Source of the DNA: Pseudoduganella umbonata
GTDB lineage: Bacteria > Pseudomonadota > Gammaproteobacteria > Burkholderiales > Burkholderiaceae_D
Length of the DNA stretch: 64,000 bases
Assembly (NCBI RefSeq): GCF_014192225.1
Contig: NZ_JACHXS010000015.1
Span: forward strand, 62,001-126,000
Direction of reading: 5' to 3'
Shown here in pieces: positions 17,078-26,722 of the stretch. The position numbers and the translations under genes were made by a program. Positions within the stretch are counted from its first letter, which is position 1; the number at the start of each line of letters is the position of its first letter. The notes beneath the pieces were generated by a model. It was not told the origin of the DNA. It saw nothing but the letters and a program-made list of their open reading frames with translations, and did not search any database.

Positions 17078-19384
17078 ATGACTTCCGAAACCTCCGCGCT
17101 GCGCCAGGCAGCGCTCGACTATCACGAATTTCCCCGGCCGGGCAAGCTGGAGACGCTGCCGACCAAGCAGCTGATCAACCAGCGCGACCTGTCGCTGGCC
17201 TATTCGCCCGGGGTGGCATTTCCCTGTGAAGAGATCGTCGCCAACCCGCTGAACGCCGCGCGCTACACGGCGCGCAGCAACCTGGTGGGCGTCGTCACCA
17301 ACGGCACCGCGGTGCTGGGGCTCGGCAATATCGGCCCGCTGGCGTCCAAGCCCGTCATGGAAGGCAAGGCGGTGCTGTTCAAGAAGTTCGCGGGCATCGA
17401 CGTCTTCGACATCGAACTGGACGAATCGGACCCGCACAAGCTGGCCGACATCATCGCGGCGCTCGAGCCCACGTTCGGCGGCATCAACCTGGAAGACATC
17501 AAGGCGCCGGACTGCTTCGTTGTCGAGCGGGAGTGCCGGGCGCGGATGAAGATTCCCGTGTTCCACGACGACCAGCACGGCACGGCGATCGTTGTCGCCG
17601 CGGCCATCATCAACGGCCTGCAAGTGGTCGGCAAGCGGATCGACGCCGTGAAGCTGGTGGCCTCGGGGGCCGGCGCGGCGGCGCTTGCCTGCCTCGACCT
17701 GCTGGTCGACCTGGGCATGAACCTGCATAACATCTTCGTTACCGACCTGGCCGGCGTGGTCTACAAGGGCCGCGCGGAACTGATGGATCCGGACAAGGAA
17801 CGCTACGCACGCGACACGGGCGCCCGCACGCTGGCCGACGTGATCGGCGACGCCGACGTGTTCCTCGGGCTCTCGGCGGGCAATGTACTGAAGCCGGAAC
17901 TGGTCATGACGATGGCGCCGCGGCCGCTGATCATGGCGCTGGCCAATCCGACGCCGGAAATCCAGCCCGAGCTGGCCCTGCAGGCCAGGCCGGATGCCAT
18001 CCTGGCGACCGGCCGCGCCGACTATCCGAACCAGGTCAACAACGTGCTGTGCTTTCCGTATATCTTCCGCGGCGCGCTGGACGTGGGGGCCAGCACCATC
18101 ACCCGCGAGATGGAAATCGCGGCCGTCAATGCGATCTCCGAACTCGCCCGGCAGGAGCAGAACGACGTGGTGGCCGCGGCCTACGGCACCGCCGACCTGG
18201 CGTTCGGCCCCGATTACCTGATCCCGAAGCCTTTCGACCCGCGCCTGATCGTGCGGATCGCGCCTGCGGTCGCGAAGGCGGCCATGGCCTGCGGCGTGGC
18301 GGCGCGGCCCATCGACGACATGGCCGGGTACGAGCAGCACCTGCAGCAGTTCGTCTACCACAGCGGCAGCCTGATGAAGCCGGTTTTCCATGCGGCGCGC
18401 GCCATCGCGGCGGAAAGGAAGCGCATCGTCTTTGCCGAAGGCGAGGAAGAGCGCGTGCTGCGCGCCGTGCAGATCGCGGTGGACGAGGGCATTGCGCGCT
18501 CGGTGCTGGTCGGCCGGCCGGACGTCATCGCCCGGCGCATCGAAAAACTTGGCCTGCGCCTGGCGAAGGACCGGGATTTTACGGTTGTCGACACGGACCA
18601 TGACCCGCGTTACCGCGAGTACTGGATGGCCTACCATGGGCTGATGGGCCGCAAGGGTGTCACCGTCCAGATGGCCAAGCTGGAGATGCGCCGGCGCACC
18701 ACGCTGATCGGCGCCATGATGGTCCGTAACGGCGAGGCGGACGGCATGATCTGCGGGACCATCAGCACGCCCCACCGCCACCTGCATTTCATCGACCAGG
18801 TCATCGGCAGGAAGGCCGGTTGCAGCGTGTACGGTGCCCTGACCGCGCTGGTGCTGCCGGGACGGCAGATCTTCATCGCCGATACGCACATCAATGCCGA
18901 CCCGACGCCTGCCGAACTGGCTGAGATCGCGCTGATGGCCGCCGGGGAAGTACGCCGCTTCGGCGTGGAGCCGAAGATCGCCTTGCTGTCGCATTCGAAC
19001 TTCGGTTCCAGCAATGCTCCCTCTGCACAAAAAATGCGGGATGCGCTGGCGATCCTGCGGGAGCGGGCGCCCGGGCTGGAAGTGGATGGCGAGATGCACG
19101 GCGACGTGGCGCTCGATGCCGGCCTGCGCAGCAGGACGCTGCCGGAATCGACGCTGGAAGGCGATGCCAACCTGCTGATCCTGCCCGATATCGATTCCGC
19201 CAACATCTCCTACAACCTGCTGAAGGTGGCGGCCGGTAACAATATCGCCATCGGTCCGATCCTGCTCGGCGCGGCGCAACCGGTGCATGTGCTGACGCCG
19301 TCGGCAACCGTGCGCAGGATCGTCAACATGACGGCCCTGCTGGTGGCCGGTATCGGCGCTGGCCGGGATGCCGACCTGGGTTGA
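17078..19384 (+). CDS. maeB: NADP-dependent malic enzyme with phosphotransacetylase-like domain
   Basis: A 768-residue MaeB-type protein that decarboxylates malate to pyruvate with NADP. The N-terminal malic enzyme half (about 1-430) shows LAYSPGVAFPC, VFHDDQHGTAIV, the nucleotide-binding SGAGAAALACLDL and ANPTPEI. The C-terminal half (about 435-768) is the phosphotransacetylase-like domain, known in this family to be regulatory rather than catalytic. Length matches E. coli MaeB (759 residues). It starts 36 bases after the symporter stop. With tarD and dctA it forms a route from tartrate through oxaloacetate or malate to pyruvate. Confidence 0.94.
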   Translation: MTSETSALRQAALDYHEFPRPGKLETLPTKQLINQRDLSLAYSPGVAFPCEEIVANPLNAARYTARSNLVGVVTNGTAVLGLGNIGPLASKPVMEGKAVLFKKFAGIDVFDIELDESDPHKLADIIAALEPTFGGINLEDIKAPDCFVVERECRARMKIPVFHDDQHGTAIVVAAAIINGLQVVGKRIDAVKLVASGAGAAALACLDLLVDLGMNLHNIFVTDLAGVVYKGRAELMDPDKERYARDTGARTLADVIGDADVFLGLSAGNVLKPELVMTMAPRPLIMALANPTPEIQPELALQARPDAILATGRADYPNQVNNVLCFPYIFRGALDVGASTITREMEIAAVNAISELARQEQNDVVAAAYGTADLAFGPDYLIPKPFDPRLIVRIAPAVAKAAMACGVAARPIDDMAGYEQHLQQFVYHSGSLMKPVFHAARAIAAERKRIVFAEGEEERVLRAVQIAVDEGIARSVLVGRPDVIARRIEKLGLRLAKDRDFTVVDTDHDPRYREYWMAYHGLMGRKGVTVQMAKLEMRRRTTLIGAMMVRNGEADGMICGTISTPHRHLHFIDQVIGRKAGCSVYGALTALVLPGRQIFIADTHINADPTPAELAEIALMAAGEVRRFGVEPKIALLSHSNFGSSNAPSAQKMRDALAILRERAPGLEVDGEMHGDVALDAGLRSRTLPESTLEGDANLLILPDIDSANISYNLLKVAAGNNIAIGPILLGAAQPVHVLTPSATVRRIVNMTALLVAGIGAGRDADLG

Positions 19385-19507
19385 GACGGGGCCGGAGCCA
19401 GGCAATCGTGTTCATGGCGAAACGACTGCGTACCAAAAAGAAAGTCGTGGCCAAACCTGTCGTGCAGTCCTACACTGCAAGGCAGGCCCTTCTCTTCACA
19501 CGGCGTC

Positions 19508-22030
19508 ATGACCGGATCCGGCATCCATAGTCGCGTTCACTCCAGCCCCGGGGACGAGAGTCCTCCTGGCGGAGAGAATGCGGACGACGCCGAATCGGCC
19601 CTGACCTATCGCATGGCGGCGGAGAGTGCCGGCATCGGTACCTGGACCATCGATCCCGTGGCCCGGACGATCGTTCTTTGCCGCACCATGTCGGCGATGC
19701 TCGGCCTGCCTCCAGCCGTCCATCTGCAGCCAACCGGCGAATGGGAGCAGGGCATCCACCCGGACGACCTGGCGGCGGTCAGGAAAGCCCTCGGCGGTTC
19801 GATCGCCTCGAAGCAGTCGTTCAGTCTCGAGCACCGCATGCGCCGGCGCGACGATCGCGTCATCTGGCTGCTGACGCGTGGCAGGGTGGTCGACGCCGGC
19901 AATGGCACGCGCCAACGCCTGGTCGGGGCCTGCGTGGATGTCACCGACCGGAAAAAGGCCGAGGAGGCCGCCAGGTCCGTCGAGGAACGCTATCACCTGC
20001 TTGCTGAAAGCAGTCCGGACGGGATACTCGTCAAGGAAGGCAGCCGGATCCGCTACGCCAACGCGGCGGCGGCGCCCATTTTCGGCGCCGCCCATGCCGG
20101 CGATCTCATCGGGCGGTCTGCGGCCGACTTCTTCGATGCCGTCACCGTCGAGATCTTCGAGCGCACCGTCAGCACCGCCGTGGACTGCGGCGGGGCGCCC
20201 GTCACGCTGGCCGCGCGCCGCCTCGATGGCGCCATGGCCTTCGTCGAAGTCAGCACCAACAAGGTCAGCTGGGAAGGCAAGGCAGCCGCGCAGGTACTGA
20301 TCCGGGATGTCACCGAACGCAGGCAGATCCAGAGTGAAATGTCGCTGATGCACGAACGGTTGAAGTTTGCCGTCGAAGGCACTGGCGACGGTATCTGGGA
20401 CTGGGACCTCGTCACTGACACGTTTACCTTTTCCGGCAAGCTCAAGCAGATTTTCGGCTGGGAACCGGACGAACCGATCGACGGCAAGGTCGACTGGAGC
20501 CGCTTCATTCATCCGGAAGACCTGCCGCGCGCCACGGCATTGCTGGGCGCGTGCGTGAAAGGCGAAACGCCGATCTACGAATGCGAGTATCGGCAAGCCA
20601 CCAAGCAGGGCCAGTGGCGCTGGGTATTGTCGCGCGGCGTGATCGTTGCCTGGAGCGAGCGCGGCAAGCCTGTCGCCATCGTGGGCACCACGTCGGACAT
20701 CACGGCGCGCAAGGAAGCCGAAGAGCAGGCCTGGCGCCACGCCAACCTGGACATCCTCACCGGCCTGCCGAATCGCCGCCTGCTGCGCGACAGGCTGGAA
20801 GCGGCTATCCACGAGACACACCGCCTGCACCAGACGCTGGCACTGCTGTTCGTCGACCTCGATGGCTTCAAGCAGGTCAACGACCTGCTCGGGCATGACG
20901 CCGGCGACCTGTTGCTGTGCGAGGTGGCGCGCCGCCTGAAGGAATGCGTGCGCGAGTCCGACATTGTCGCGCGCCTCGGTGGCGATGAATTCACGATCGT
21001 CCTGACCGGCCTGGACGAGGCGTACCACATCGAATTCGTCAGCGAAAAGATTTTGCTCGCGCTGGCCCTTCCATTCACGCTCGGCAACGAAAAAGGCTAT
21101 GTCACCGGGAGTCTCGGCATTGCGGTGAGCCCCTTCGATGCCACGTCGGCCGACGAATTGATGCGCAAGGCCGACCAGGCGATGTATGCGGCCAAGCAGG
21201 CGGGCAAGAATCAGTTCAGCTATTTCACCCGCGAGATGGACGAACGCGCGCATGCGCGCCTGCAACTGTCCTACGAACTCAGGCATGCCGTGGAACGAAA
21301 CCAGCTGTCGCTGTGCTACCAGCCCATCATCGACCTGCGCACCGGGGTGATGGCCGAGGCGGAAGCTCTCGTGCGCTGGAAGCATCCGTCACTCGGCAAT
21401 ATCGCGCCATCGCTGTTCGTACCGATCGCCGAGGAATGCGGCTTGATCAACGCGATCGGCAACTGGGTCTTCCAGCAGGCGGTTGGATGCTCCAGGCGCT
21501 GCAGCCAGCATGCGAAAAAGCTGATCCCGATCGGTATCAACAAATCCCCACTGCAGTTCATCCGCCAGGATGAGGAGTCGGACTGGCTCCAGTACCTGGA
21601 GCGCATGGGTATCTCCGCGAACAGCATCATCGTCGAGATCACCGAGGGCTTGCTGCTGCATCCCTCGTCGAACGTGAACAAGATGCTGATGCAGTACGCG
21701 CAATCGGGCATGCGCCTGGCAATCGACGACTTCGGCACCGGGTACTCGTCGATGTCGTACCTGCACAAGTTCCATATCGATTACCTGAAGATCGACCAGT
21801 CGTTCGTGCACGACATTGAAACGAATGCCAGCCATCGCACGATTGCGGAAACGATCGTGATCATGGCGCACCGGCTTGGTCTGGAGGTGATCGCGGAAGG
21901 CATCGAAACCCGGTGCCAGATGGAAATCCTGGCACAGGCTGGATGTGATTTCGGCCAGGGCTATTACTTCTCGAAACCGGTTCCGGAGCGGGAACTGCTG
22001 GACATGCTGCCGCGACAGTTCATTCATTGA
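19508..22030 (+). CDS. PAS-GGDEF-EAL cyclic di-GMP protein
   Basis: An 840-residue soluble signalling protein with three PAS domains (roughly 30-160, 160-290 and 290-415), a GGDEF domain and an EAL domain. The cyclase motif is intact (GGDEF 491-495), with an I-site RESD at 482-485. The phosphodiesterase motif is intact as EALVRW from residue 619, with the DDFGTGYSS loop later on. It could therefore both make and break cyclic di-GMP; which dominates cannot be read. No membrane helix or signal peptide, so sensing is cytoplasmic through the PAS domains. It is a single gene with no partner in an obvious operon. Confidence 0.93.
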   Translation: MTGSGIHSRVHSSPGDESPPGGENADDAESALTYRMAAESAGIGTWTIDPVARTIVLCRTMSAMLGLPPAVHLQPTGEWEQGIHPDDLAAVRKALGGSIASKQSFSLEHRMRRRDDRVIWLLTRGRVVDAGNGTRQRLVGACVDVTDRKKAEEAARSVEERYHLLAESSPDGILVKEGSRIRYANAAAAPIFGAAHAGDLIGRSAADFFDAVTVEIFERTVSTAVDCGGAPVTLAARRLDGAMAFVEVSTNKVSWEGKAAAQVLIRDVTERRQIQSEMSLMHERLKFAVEGTGDGIWDWDLVTDTFTFSGKLKQIFGWEPDEPIDGKVDWSRFIHPEDLPRATALLGACVKGETPIYECEYRQATKQGQWRWVLSRGVIVAWSERGKPVAIVGTTSDITARKEAEEQAWRHANLDILTGLPNRRLLRDRLEAAIHETHRLHQTLALLFVDLDGFKQVNDLLGHDAGDLLLCEVARRLKECVRESDIVARLGGDEFTIVLTGLDEAYHIEFVSEKILLALALPFTLGNEKGYVTGSLGIAVSPFDATSADELMRKADQAMYAAKQAGKNQFSYFTREMDERAHARLQLSYELRHAVERNQLSLCYQPIIDLRTGVMAEAEALVRWKHPSLGNIAPSLFVPIAEECGLINAIGNWVFQQAVGCSRRCSQHAKKLIPIGINKSPLQFIRQDEESDWLQYLERMGISANSIIVEITEGLLLHPSSNVNKMLMQYAQSGMRLAIDDFGTGYSSMSYLHKFHIDYLKIDQSFVHDIETNASHRTIAETIVIMAHRLGLEVIAEGIETRCQMEILAQAGCDFGQGYYFSKPVPERELLDMLPRQFIH

Positions 22031-22337
22031 CCAGTGGCGGCGCCTGGCCCGGAAGGAGCCGGGGCACGGAACGTGCGGGGCTGTGCGGTTGCAGTAGGCC
22101 AGGCATGGCCACCGGGCCGCGGGCGTGCGTACTTTGCCATCGGCAGGCGCACGCCCGCCTCAACAGGATTCGAACCCGGCATGGGCAACTTCGCGACCGC
22201 CGTCATTTAACGTCGATAGCGCCATGGTAGCGTGTTACACTTGATGCAGGGAAAGCCCAGTTATCGCTTTTCCTACCATCCCGGCCGAGCCAACGCCGCT
22301 TGCAATGTCGCCTTGCGACGCTTTCGGACACACGGCC
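22031..22337. other. Intergenic region, no gene recognised
   Basis: About 300 bases between the GGDEF-EAL gene and the receiver gene. Small open frames here have no family resemblance. A tRNA T-loop-like string occurs on the minus strand near 22166-22177, but the surrounding bases do not fold into a tRNA. No clear promoter or terminator. Confidence 0.5.
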
Positions 22338-22784
22338 ATGCTTACTTCCTCTCCCCGTATTCTTATCGTCGACGACATCCACGATGCCGCCGACCTGCTC
22401 TCCGACGTCCTCGTTGCCAGGGGTTTCAACGCCCGGCCGGCATACGACGGCGTCCAGGCCCTTGCGGCAGTAGAGAACTTCCAGCCTGACATCGTGTTTC
22501 TCGACCTTGGCATGCCCGTCATGGATGGCTACGCCACTGCCTGCGCGTTGCGCGCCAGGCCAGGTCCGCAGCCAATGCTCGTCGCGCTGACGGCGTGGGG
22601 CGATGCCGCCACCGCCGCGCGCGTGGCCGCTTCGGGGTTCGACCGGCATCTCGTCAAGCCGAGCAGCCTGGACGAGATCATGTCCATCGTCCTCGAGCGG
22701 TCGCGCGCGCGCAAGGCCGACGCGCCGGCCGATGCGGCTTCCGCGATGCAATCGGGCGCTGCTTTTGCGGCGCAGGCTCTATGA
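22338..22784 (+). CDS. Stand-alone receiver domain (response regulator)
   Basis: A 148-residue single-domain response regulator. The phosphorylation pocket is complete: acidic pair DD in ILIVDDIHDAADLL, phospho-acceptor Asp56 in FLDLGMPVMDG, Thr in ALTAWGD and Lys in HLVKPSS. After the receiver (about 1-125) comes only an Ala-rich tail, so there is no output domain; such proteins act through protein contact or in phosphorelays. The start at MLTSSPRILIVDD is preferred; an upstream in-frame ATG at 22305 would add 11 residues unlike the family. No histidine kinase is adjacent, so the partner is elsewhere. Confidence 0.88.
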   Translation: MLTSSPRILIVDDIHDAADLLSDVLVARGFNARPAYDGVQALAAVENFQPDIVFLDLGMPVMDGYATACALRARPGPQPMLVALTAWGDAATAARVAASGFDRHLVKPSSLDEIMSIVLERSRARKADAPADAASAMQSGAAFAAQAL

Positions 22785-22923
22785 TGTCGCCCTGCAAGAC
22801 CTGGTTCACGCAGGGCGGTGCGACGACGCGCCGCCATGGAGCCAGGCCGCTGCGGATGATGTCATGATCTAACAACGAGACCGGTGGTTTGCGGAGGCTT
22901 GCCGGTCCTTTCGGGAGCACCAG

Positions 22924-23331
22924 ATGAAAACCTTTAGCACTCCGCCTGCGAGCGCCGCAGATGCCGATATCGACGGATATGTTCCGGACGACTTCCCCGT
23001 ACACGATGAACTGCTCGACCTGATCGACGACGACGAGCTGCCGGAAGGCGTGCTCGACTACAGCGTGCTCGACAAGCAATTCCACAGCGCATATCTCGAC
23101 CGCTACCGCACCTGCCGGGACCTCGCCGTGCGGCTGAGCGAACAAATCCGGCAAAGCGGCCAGGCGCCCGCAACGTCCCTGCTGCGCAGCCACATCCTGG
23201 AGCGATACCGCATCTCGCTGGCCAGCTCGGGGTGGACCGCGCCGGAAGAGGCGTACTGGGTCACGCACCGCGTCGCGCTCCTGCTGGGGTGGGACAATCC
23301 CGCGATGCTGGTGCGCAAGCTGGCGCACTGA
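22924..23331 (+). CDS. Hypothetical protein, 135 residues
   Basis: I do not recognise this protein. It is soluble, without signal peptide or membrane segment. The first half is acidic and rich in Asp, Pro and Leu (PDDFPVHDELLDLIDDDELP). The second half is predicted mostly helical with a RYRTCRDLAVRLSEQIRQS segment and two Trp-containing stretches (SGWTAPEEAYWVTHRVALLLGW). GGGAGC, a reasonable ribosome site, lies shortly before the ATG, and codon use matches its neighbours, so I take it as a real gene. It sits between a receiver protein and a sensory GGDEF/EAL protein. Confidence 0.65.
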   Translation: MKTFSTPPASAADADIDGYVPDDFPVHDELLDLIDDDELPEGVLDYSVLDKQFHSAYLDRYRTCRDLAVRLSEQIRQSGQAPATSLLRSHILERYRISLASSGWTAPEEAYWVTHRVALLLGWDNPAMLVRKLAH

Positions 23332-23419
23332 AACCATCGACGGACCGCCCGGGCCGCGAAGCCTGCCGTCCGTGGCGAAACCCGGGGATGTGTTACTTTC
23401 GGTTCCCCGCCGAGGAGGT

Positions 23420-26400
23420 ATGCCCATCATCGTGTTCATCGCCCGCGCCCTGCTGGCAACGTTTCTGCTGCTGCCGCTGCTGCCACCGTCCGCCGTGGCG
23501 GGGGCGCCGTTGCGCGTGGCACTGGACCAGAACTATCCGCCGTTCGTCTTTCGCAACGCCGACGGACAGCTGGAGGGCTATTCGATCGATATCTGGCGCC
23601 TGTGGGAGCAGCGGACCGGCGTCAAGGTCGAGCTGCACGCGGTCGACTGGCCGCGCGTGCAGCCGCTGCTGGAAAATGGCCAGGTCGACGTGGCCGATAC
23701 CATCTTCCATACCGCAGCGCGGGCACGGCGCTACGATTATTCGGCACCGTACGCGTCGGTCGCCACGTCGATCTATGCCGATACCTCGATTGCCGGCCTG
23801 CGCGACAGTACCAGCCTGAGCGGCTTCCAGGTGGCGGTACAGGCGGGCGATGCCTGCGTGGATCGCCTGCGCGCCATCAGCGGCGTCAGCGTGCGCGTCT
23901 TCCCCACGTACGCCAGCCTGCTCGACGCGCTGTCCGGGCGCGGCGTCAGGCTGTTCTGCAAGGACGATTACGCGGCCAACTACGACCTGTACCGGCTGGA
24001 CCTGAACGATACCTATGCCAAGGCGTTCGAGCTGGGCCGCGACGAACTGCACCGCGCGGTGCGCAAGGGCGACACCGCCACGTTCGCGCTGGTCGAGCGC
24101 GGCATGGCCCAGATCACGCCCGCCGAAACCGCCGCGCTGCGCGACAAGTGGATGGCGCGCCCGCTGGGCTTCGCCCGCTATGCCCGGCCGCTGGTGGAGG
24201 GAATGACCGTGCTGGGCGGCGTGGTGCTGCTGCTGGCGGCATGGCTGCTGTCGATGCGCAGGGCGGTGCGCATGCGTACCAGGGAACTCGAAACCGAGAA
24301 GGCCCAGCTGCGCACCCTGGTGGAAAGCAGCACGGACGTGATCTGGCTGAAGGATGCGGCGGGCCTGTACCAGGCCTGCAACCAGCGCCTGCTGGCGCTG
24401 CTGGGACTGCCGCGCGAACAGGTCATCGGCAAGGACGACGTCACGCTGTTCGGGGAAGCGGCGGCCGAGCGGTATCGCCGCGACGACGTTGCCACGCTGC
24501 TGGCCGGGCGGGCACTGCTGTCCGAGGACGAGGTGGCGATACCGGGCGAGGCCGGCGACCGGGTGTTCGAGACGATCAAGACACCGGTCCTCAAGCCGGA
24601 CGGCACGGTATTGGGCGTGCTGGGCGTGGCGCGCGACATGACCGAGCGGCGCCAGCGCGAACGCACGATCCGCGAGCAGGAGCGCCTGCTCCAGGAAATG
24701 AGCGCGCTGGCCAGCATCGGTGCCTGGGAACTGGCGCCGGCCACCGGCGTGTTCCAGTGGACCGGCGAGGTGGCACGGATCTACGGCACCGCGCCCGGCC
24801 AGCCGCTCACGCTCGAGCACTGCCTGGCCTGCCGCGGCGAGGAAGAACGGCTGCAGGCCGGGCGCGCGCTCGATGCTGCCGCCACCCACGGCACGCCGTT
24901 CGACCTGGAGCTGGACATCGATACCGGCGCCGGCCGCAAATGGGTGCGCATCCTGTGCAGCCCCGTACTCGAGGATGGCCGGGTGGCGATACTGCGCGGT
25001 ACCGTGCAGGACGTTACCCACCGGCGCAACCTGGAAGAGTCGATGCGCATGGCGAACCTGATCTACCAGACCAGCCTCGAAGCGATCGTCGTCACCGATG
25101 AGGCCAACCGGATCGTCGACGCCAATCCGGCCTTCCTGGCGCAGGCCGGGCGTGACCTTGCCGAGGCGACGCTGGCCGAAGTGACAGGCACCCGCCCGCG
25201 GCTGTTCGAGTCGAGCACGCACGACAACGGCTTCTATGCCCGCATGGAACAGCAACTGAAGGACAGCGGGCACTGGCAGGGCGAAGTCCACGACCGCGAC
25301 GGCGCGGGCGCCTCCACGGCCAAGTTCGTCGATATCCGCGTGATCCGGCGGCCGGACGGGCGCATCTATCGCCATGTCATCCAGTTCCACGATATCAGCG
25401 CGCAGAAACAGAAGGACGAACTGCTGTGGCGGCAGACCAACTTCGATACGCTGACTGGCCTGCCGAACCGCCGCCTGTTCCTCGACCGCCTGGAGCAGGA
25501 CATCAGGAAGGCGCATGGCGCCGGCGCGGGGCTCGGCGTGCTGCTGCTCGACCTGGACCGCTTCAAGGACATCAACGACAGCTTCGGCCATGCCAGGGGC
25601 GACGCCGCGCTCGTCGAGCTCACCCGGCGCGTGGCCGGCTGCGTTCCGGAAGACGCCACGATGGGGCGGCTGGGCGGCGACTCGTTTGCCCTGGTGACCG
25701 GCGAATTCGACCGGCGCCCGCACCTGGAGGCGATTGCGCAGGCCGCGATCGAGGCCGTCGCGGCGCCGCTTCGCCTCGGCCCCGCCGACATGGCCTACGT
25801 GACCGCCAGCGTCGGCATCAGCGTCTATCCGGACGACGGCACGGATGCCGCCGAACTGGTCAAAAATGCCGAGCACGCGATGCGCCTGTCCAAGCAGGCC
25901 GGGCGTGGCCGGTTCCAGTACTTCACGCCATCGCTGCAGCGGCAGGCCCATGCCAAGCTGATGCTGACGAACGAACTGCGCGAGGCATTGGCGCGCCAGC
26001 AGCTGCACGTGTATTACCAGCCGATCGTCGAGGTCGCGACGGGCGGCATCCACAAGGCCGAGACGCTGCTGCGCTGGCGCCATCCGGAGCGGGGCATGAT
26101 CAGCCCGGCGCAGTTCATCCCGCTGGCGGAAGAATCCGGCCTGATCGCCGAGATCGGCGACTGGGTACTGGGCGAGGCCATCGCCAGCATCCGGCGCTGG
26201 CAGCGCATGTACGGCCGCGTGATCGAACTGAGCGTAAATATCTCGCCGACGCAGTTCGACCAGCGCGGGCCGCTGTCGTGGCTCGACCGGCTGGTGGCGG
26301 CGGACCTGCCGCATCACAGCCTCACCGTGGAGATCACCGAGGGCGTGCTGGTCAACGATACGGCGCAGGTGGCGCGCTGCCTCGGCAGGCTGCATGCGGC

Positions 26401-26722
26401 CGGGGCAAGGGTGTCGATCGACGACTTCGGCACAGGCTTTTCCGCGCTGTCGTACCTGAAGCAGTTCGACGTCGACTACCTGAAGATCGACAAGTCGTTC
26501 ATCGACAACCTGGCCAGCGACAGCAGCGACAGGGCGCTGACCGAGGCGATCGTCGACCTCGCGCACCGGCTCGGCATCGAAGCGATCGCCGAGGGGGTCG
26601 AGAACGGCGCCCAGCGCGATGCGCTGGCCGCCATCGGGTGCGACTACATCCAGGGGTATTTCTACTCGCAGGCGGTGCCCCGCGAGGCGTTCGAGGGGCT
26701 GCTGGAGGGGCAGGCGGCCTAG
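23420..26722 (+). CDS. Periplasmic-binding-domain sensor with PAS, degenerate GGDEF and EAL domains
   Basis: An approximately 1100-residue inner-membrane sensor. A signal peptide (ending PPSAVAG) leads to a solute-binding-protein family 3 domain (about 28-260) like those of amino-acid binding proteins, then a helix (about 268-288), three PAS domains, GGDEF and EAL. The cyclase loop is GGDSF (752-756), in which the metal-binding Glu is replaced by Ser, so cyclase activity is unlikely. The EAL motif reads ETL from Glu881, with the DDFGTGFSALSYL loop preserved, so phosphodiesterase activity is plausible. Start uncertain: ATG 23420 has AGGAGG only one base upstream, GTG 23432 gives better spacing, GTG 23372 is also in frame. 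Confidence 0.88.
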   Translation: MPIIVFIARALLATFLLLPLLPPSAVAGAPLRVALDQNYPPFVFRNADGQLEGYSIDIWRLWEQRTGVKVELHAVDWPRVQPLLENGQVDVADTIFHTAARARRYDYSAPYASVATSIYADTSIAGLRDSTSLSGFQVAVQAGDACVDRLRAISGVSVRVFPTYASLLDALSGRGVRLFCKDDYAANYDLYRLDLNDTYAKAFELGRDELHRAVRKGDTATFALVERGMAQITPAETAALRDKWMARPLGFARYARPLVEGMTVLGGVVLLLAAWLLSMRRAVRMRTRELETEKAQLRTLVESSTDVIWLKDAAGLYQACNQRLLALLGLPREQVIGKDDVTLFGEAAAERYRRDDVATLLAGRALLSEDEVAIPGEAGDRVFETIKTPVLKPDGTVLGVLGVARDMTERRQRERTIREQERLLQEMSALASIGAWELAPATGVFQWTGEVARIYGTAPGQPLTLEHCLACRGEEERLQAGRALDAAATHGTPFDLELDIDTGAGRKWVRILCSPVLEDGRVAILRGTVQDVTHRRNLEESMRMANLIYQTSLEAIVVTDEANRIVDANPAFLAQAGRDLAEATLAEVTGTRPRLFESSTHDNGFYARMEQQLKDSGHWQGEVHDRDGAGASTAKFVDIRVIRRPDGRIYRHVIQFHDISAQKQKDELLWRQTNFDTLTGLPNRRLFLDRLEQDIRKAHGAGAGLGVLLLDLDRFKDINDSFGHARGDAALVELTRRVAGCVPEDATMGRLGGDSFALVTGEFDRRPHLEAIAQAAIEAVAAPLRLGPADMAYVTASVGISVYPDDGTDAAELVKNAEHAMRLSKQAGRGRFQYFTPSLQRQAHAKLMLTNELREALARQQLHVYYQPIVEVATGGIHKAETLLRWRHPERGMISPAQFIPLAEESGLIAEIGDWVLGEAIASIRRWQRMYGRVIELSVNISPTQFDQRGPLSWLDRLVAADLPHHSLTVEITEGVLVNDTAQVARCLGRLHAAGARVSIDDFGTGFSALSYLKQFDVDYLKIDKSFIDNLASDSSDRALTEAIVDLAHRLGIEAIAEGVENGAQRDALAAIGCDYIQGYFYSQAVPREAFEGLLEGQAA

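Noticed and set aside
19463..19479. Small hairpin TGCAGT-CCTAC-ACTGCA as a terminator of the malic enzyme gene
   Set aside because: Stem of only six pairs with no following T-run; it may be chance or part of the next promoter.
22166..22177. tRNA T-loop-like string on the minus strand (GGGTTCGAATCC)
   Set aside because: The flanking bases give no acceptor, D or anticodon stem of correct length, so no tRNA can be folded.
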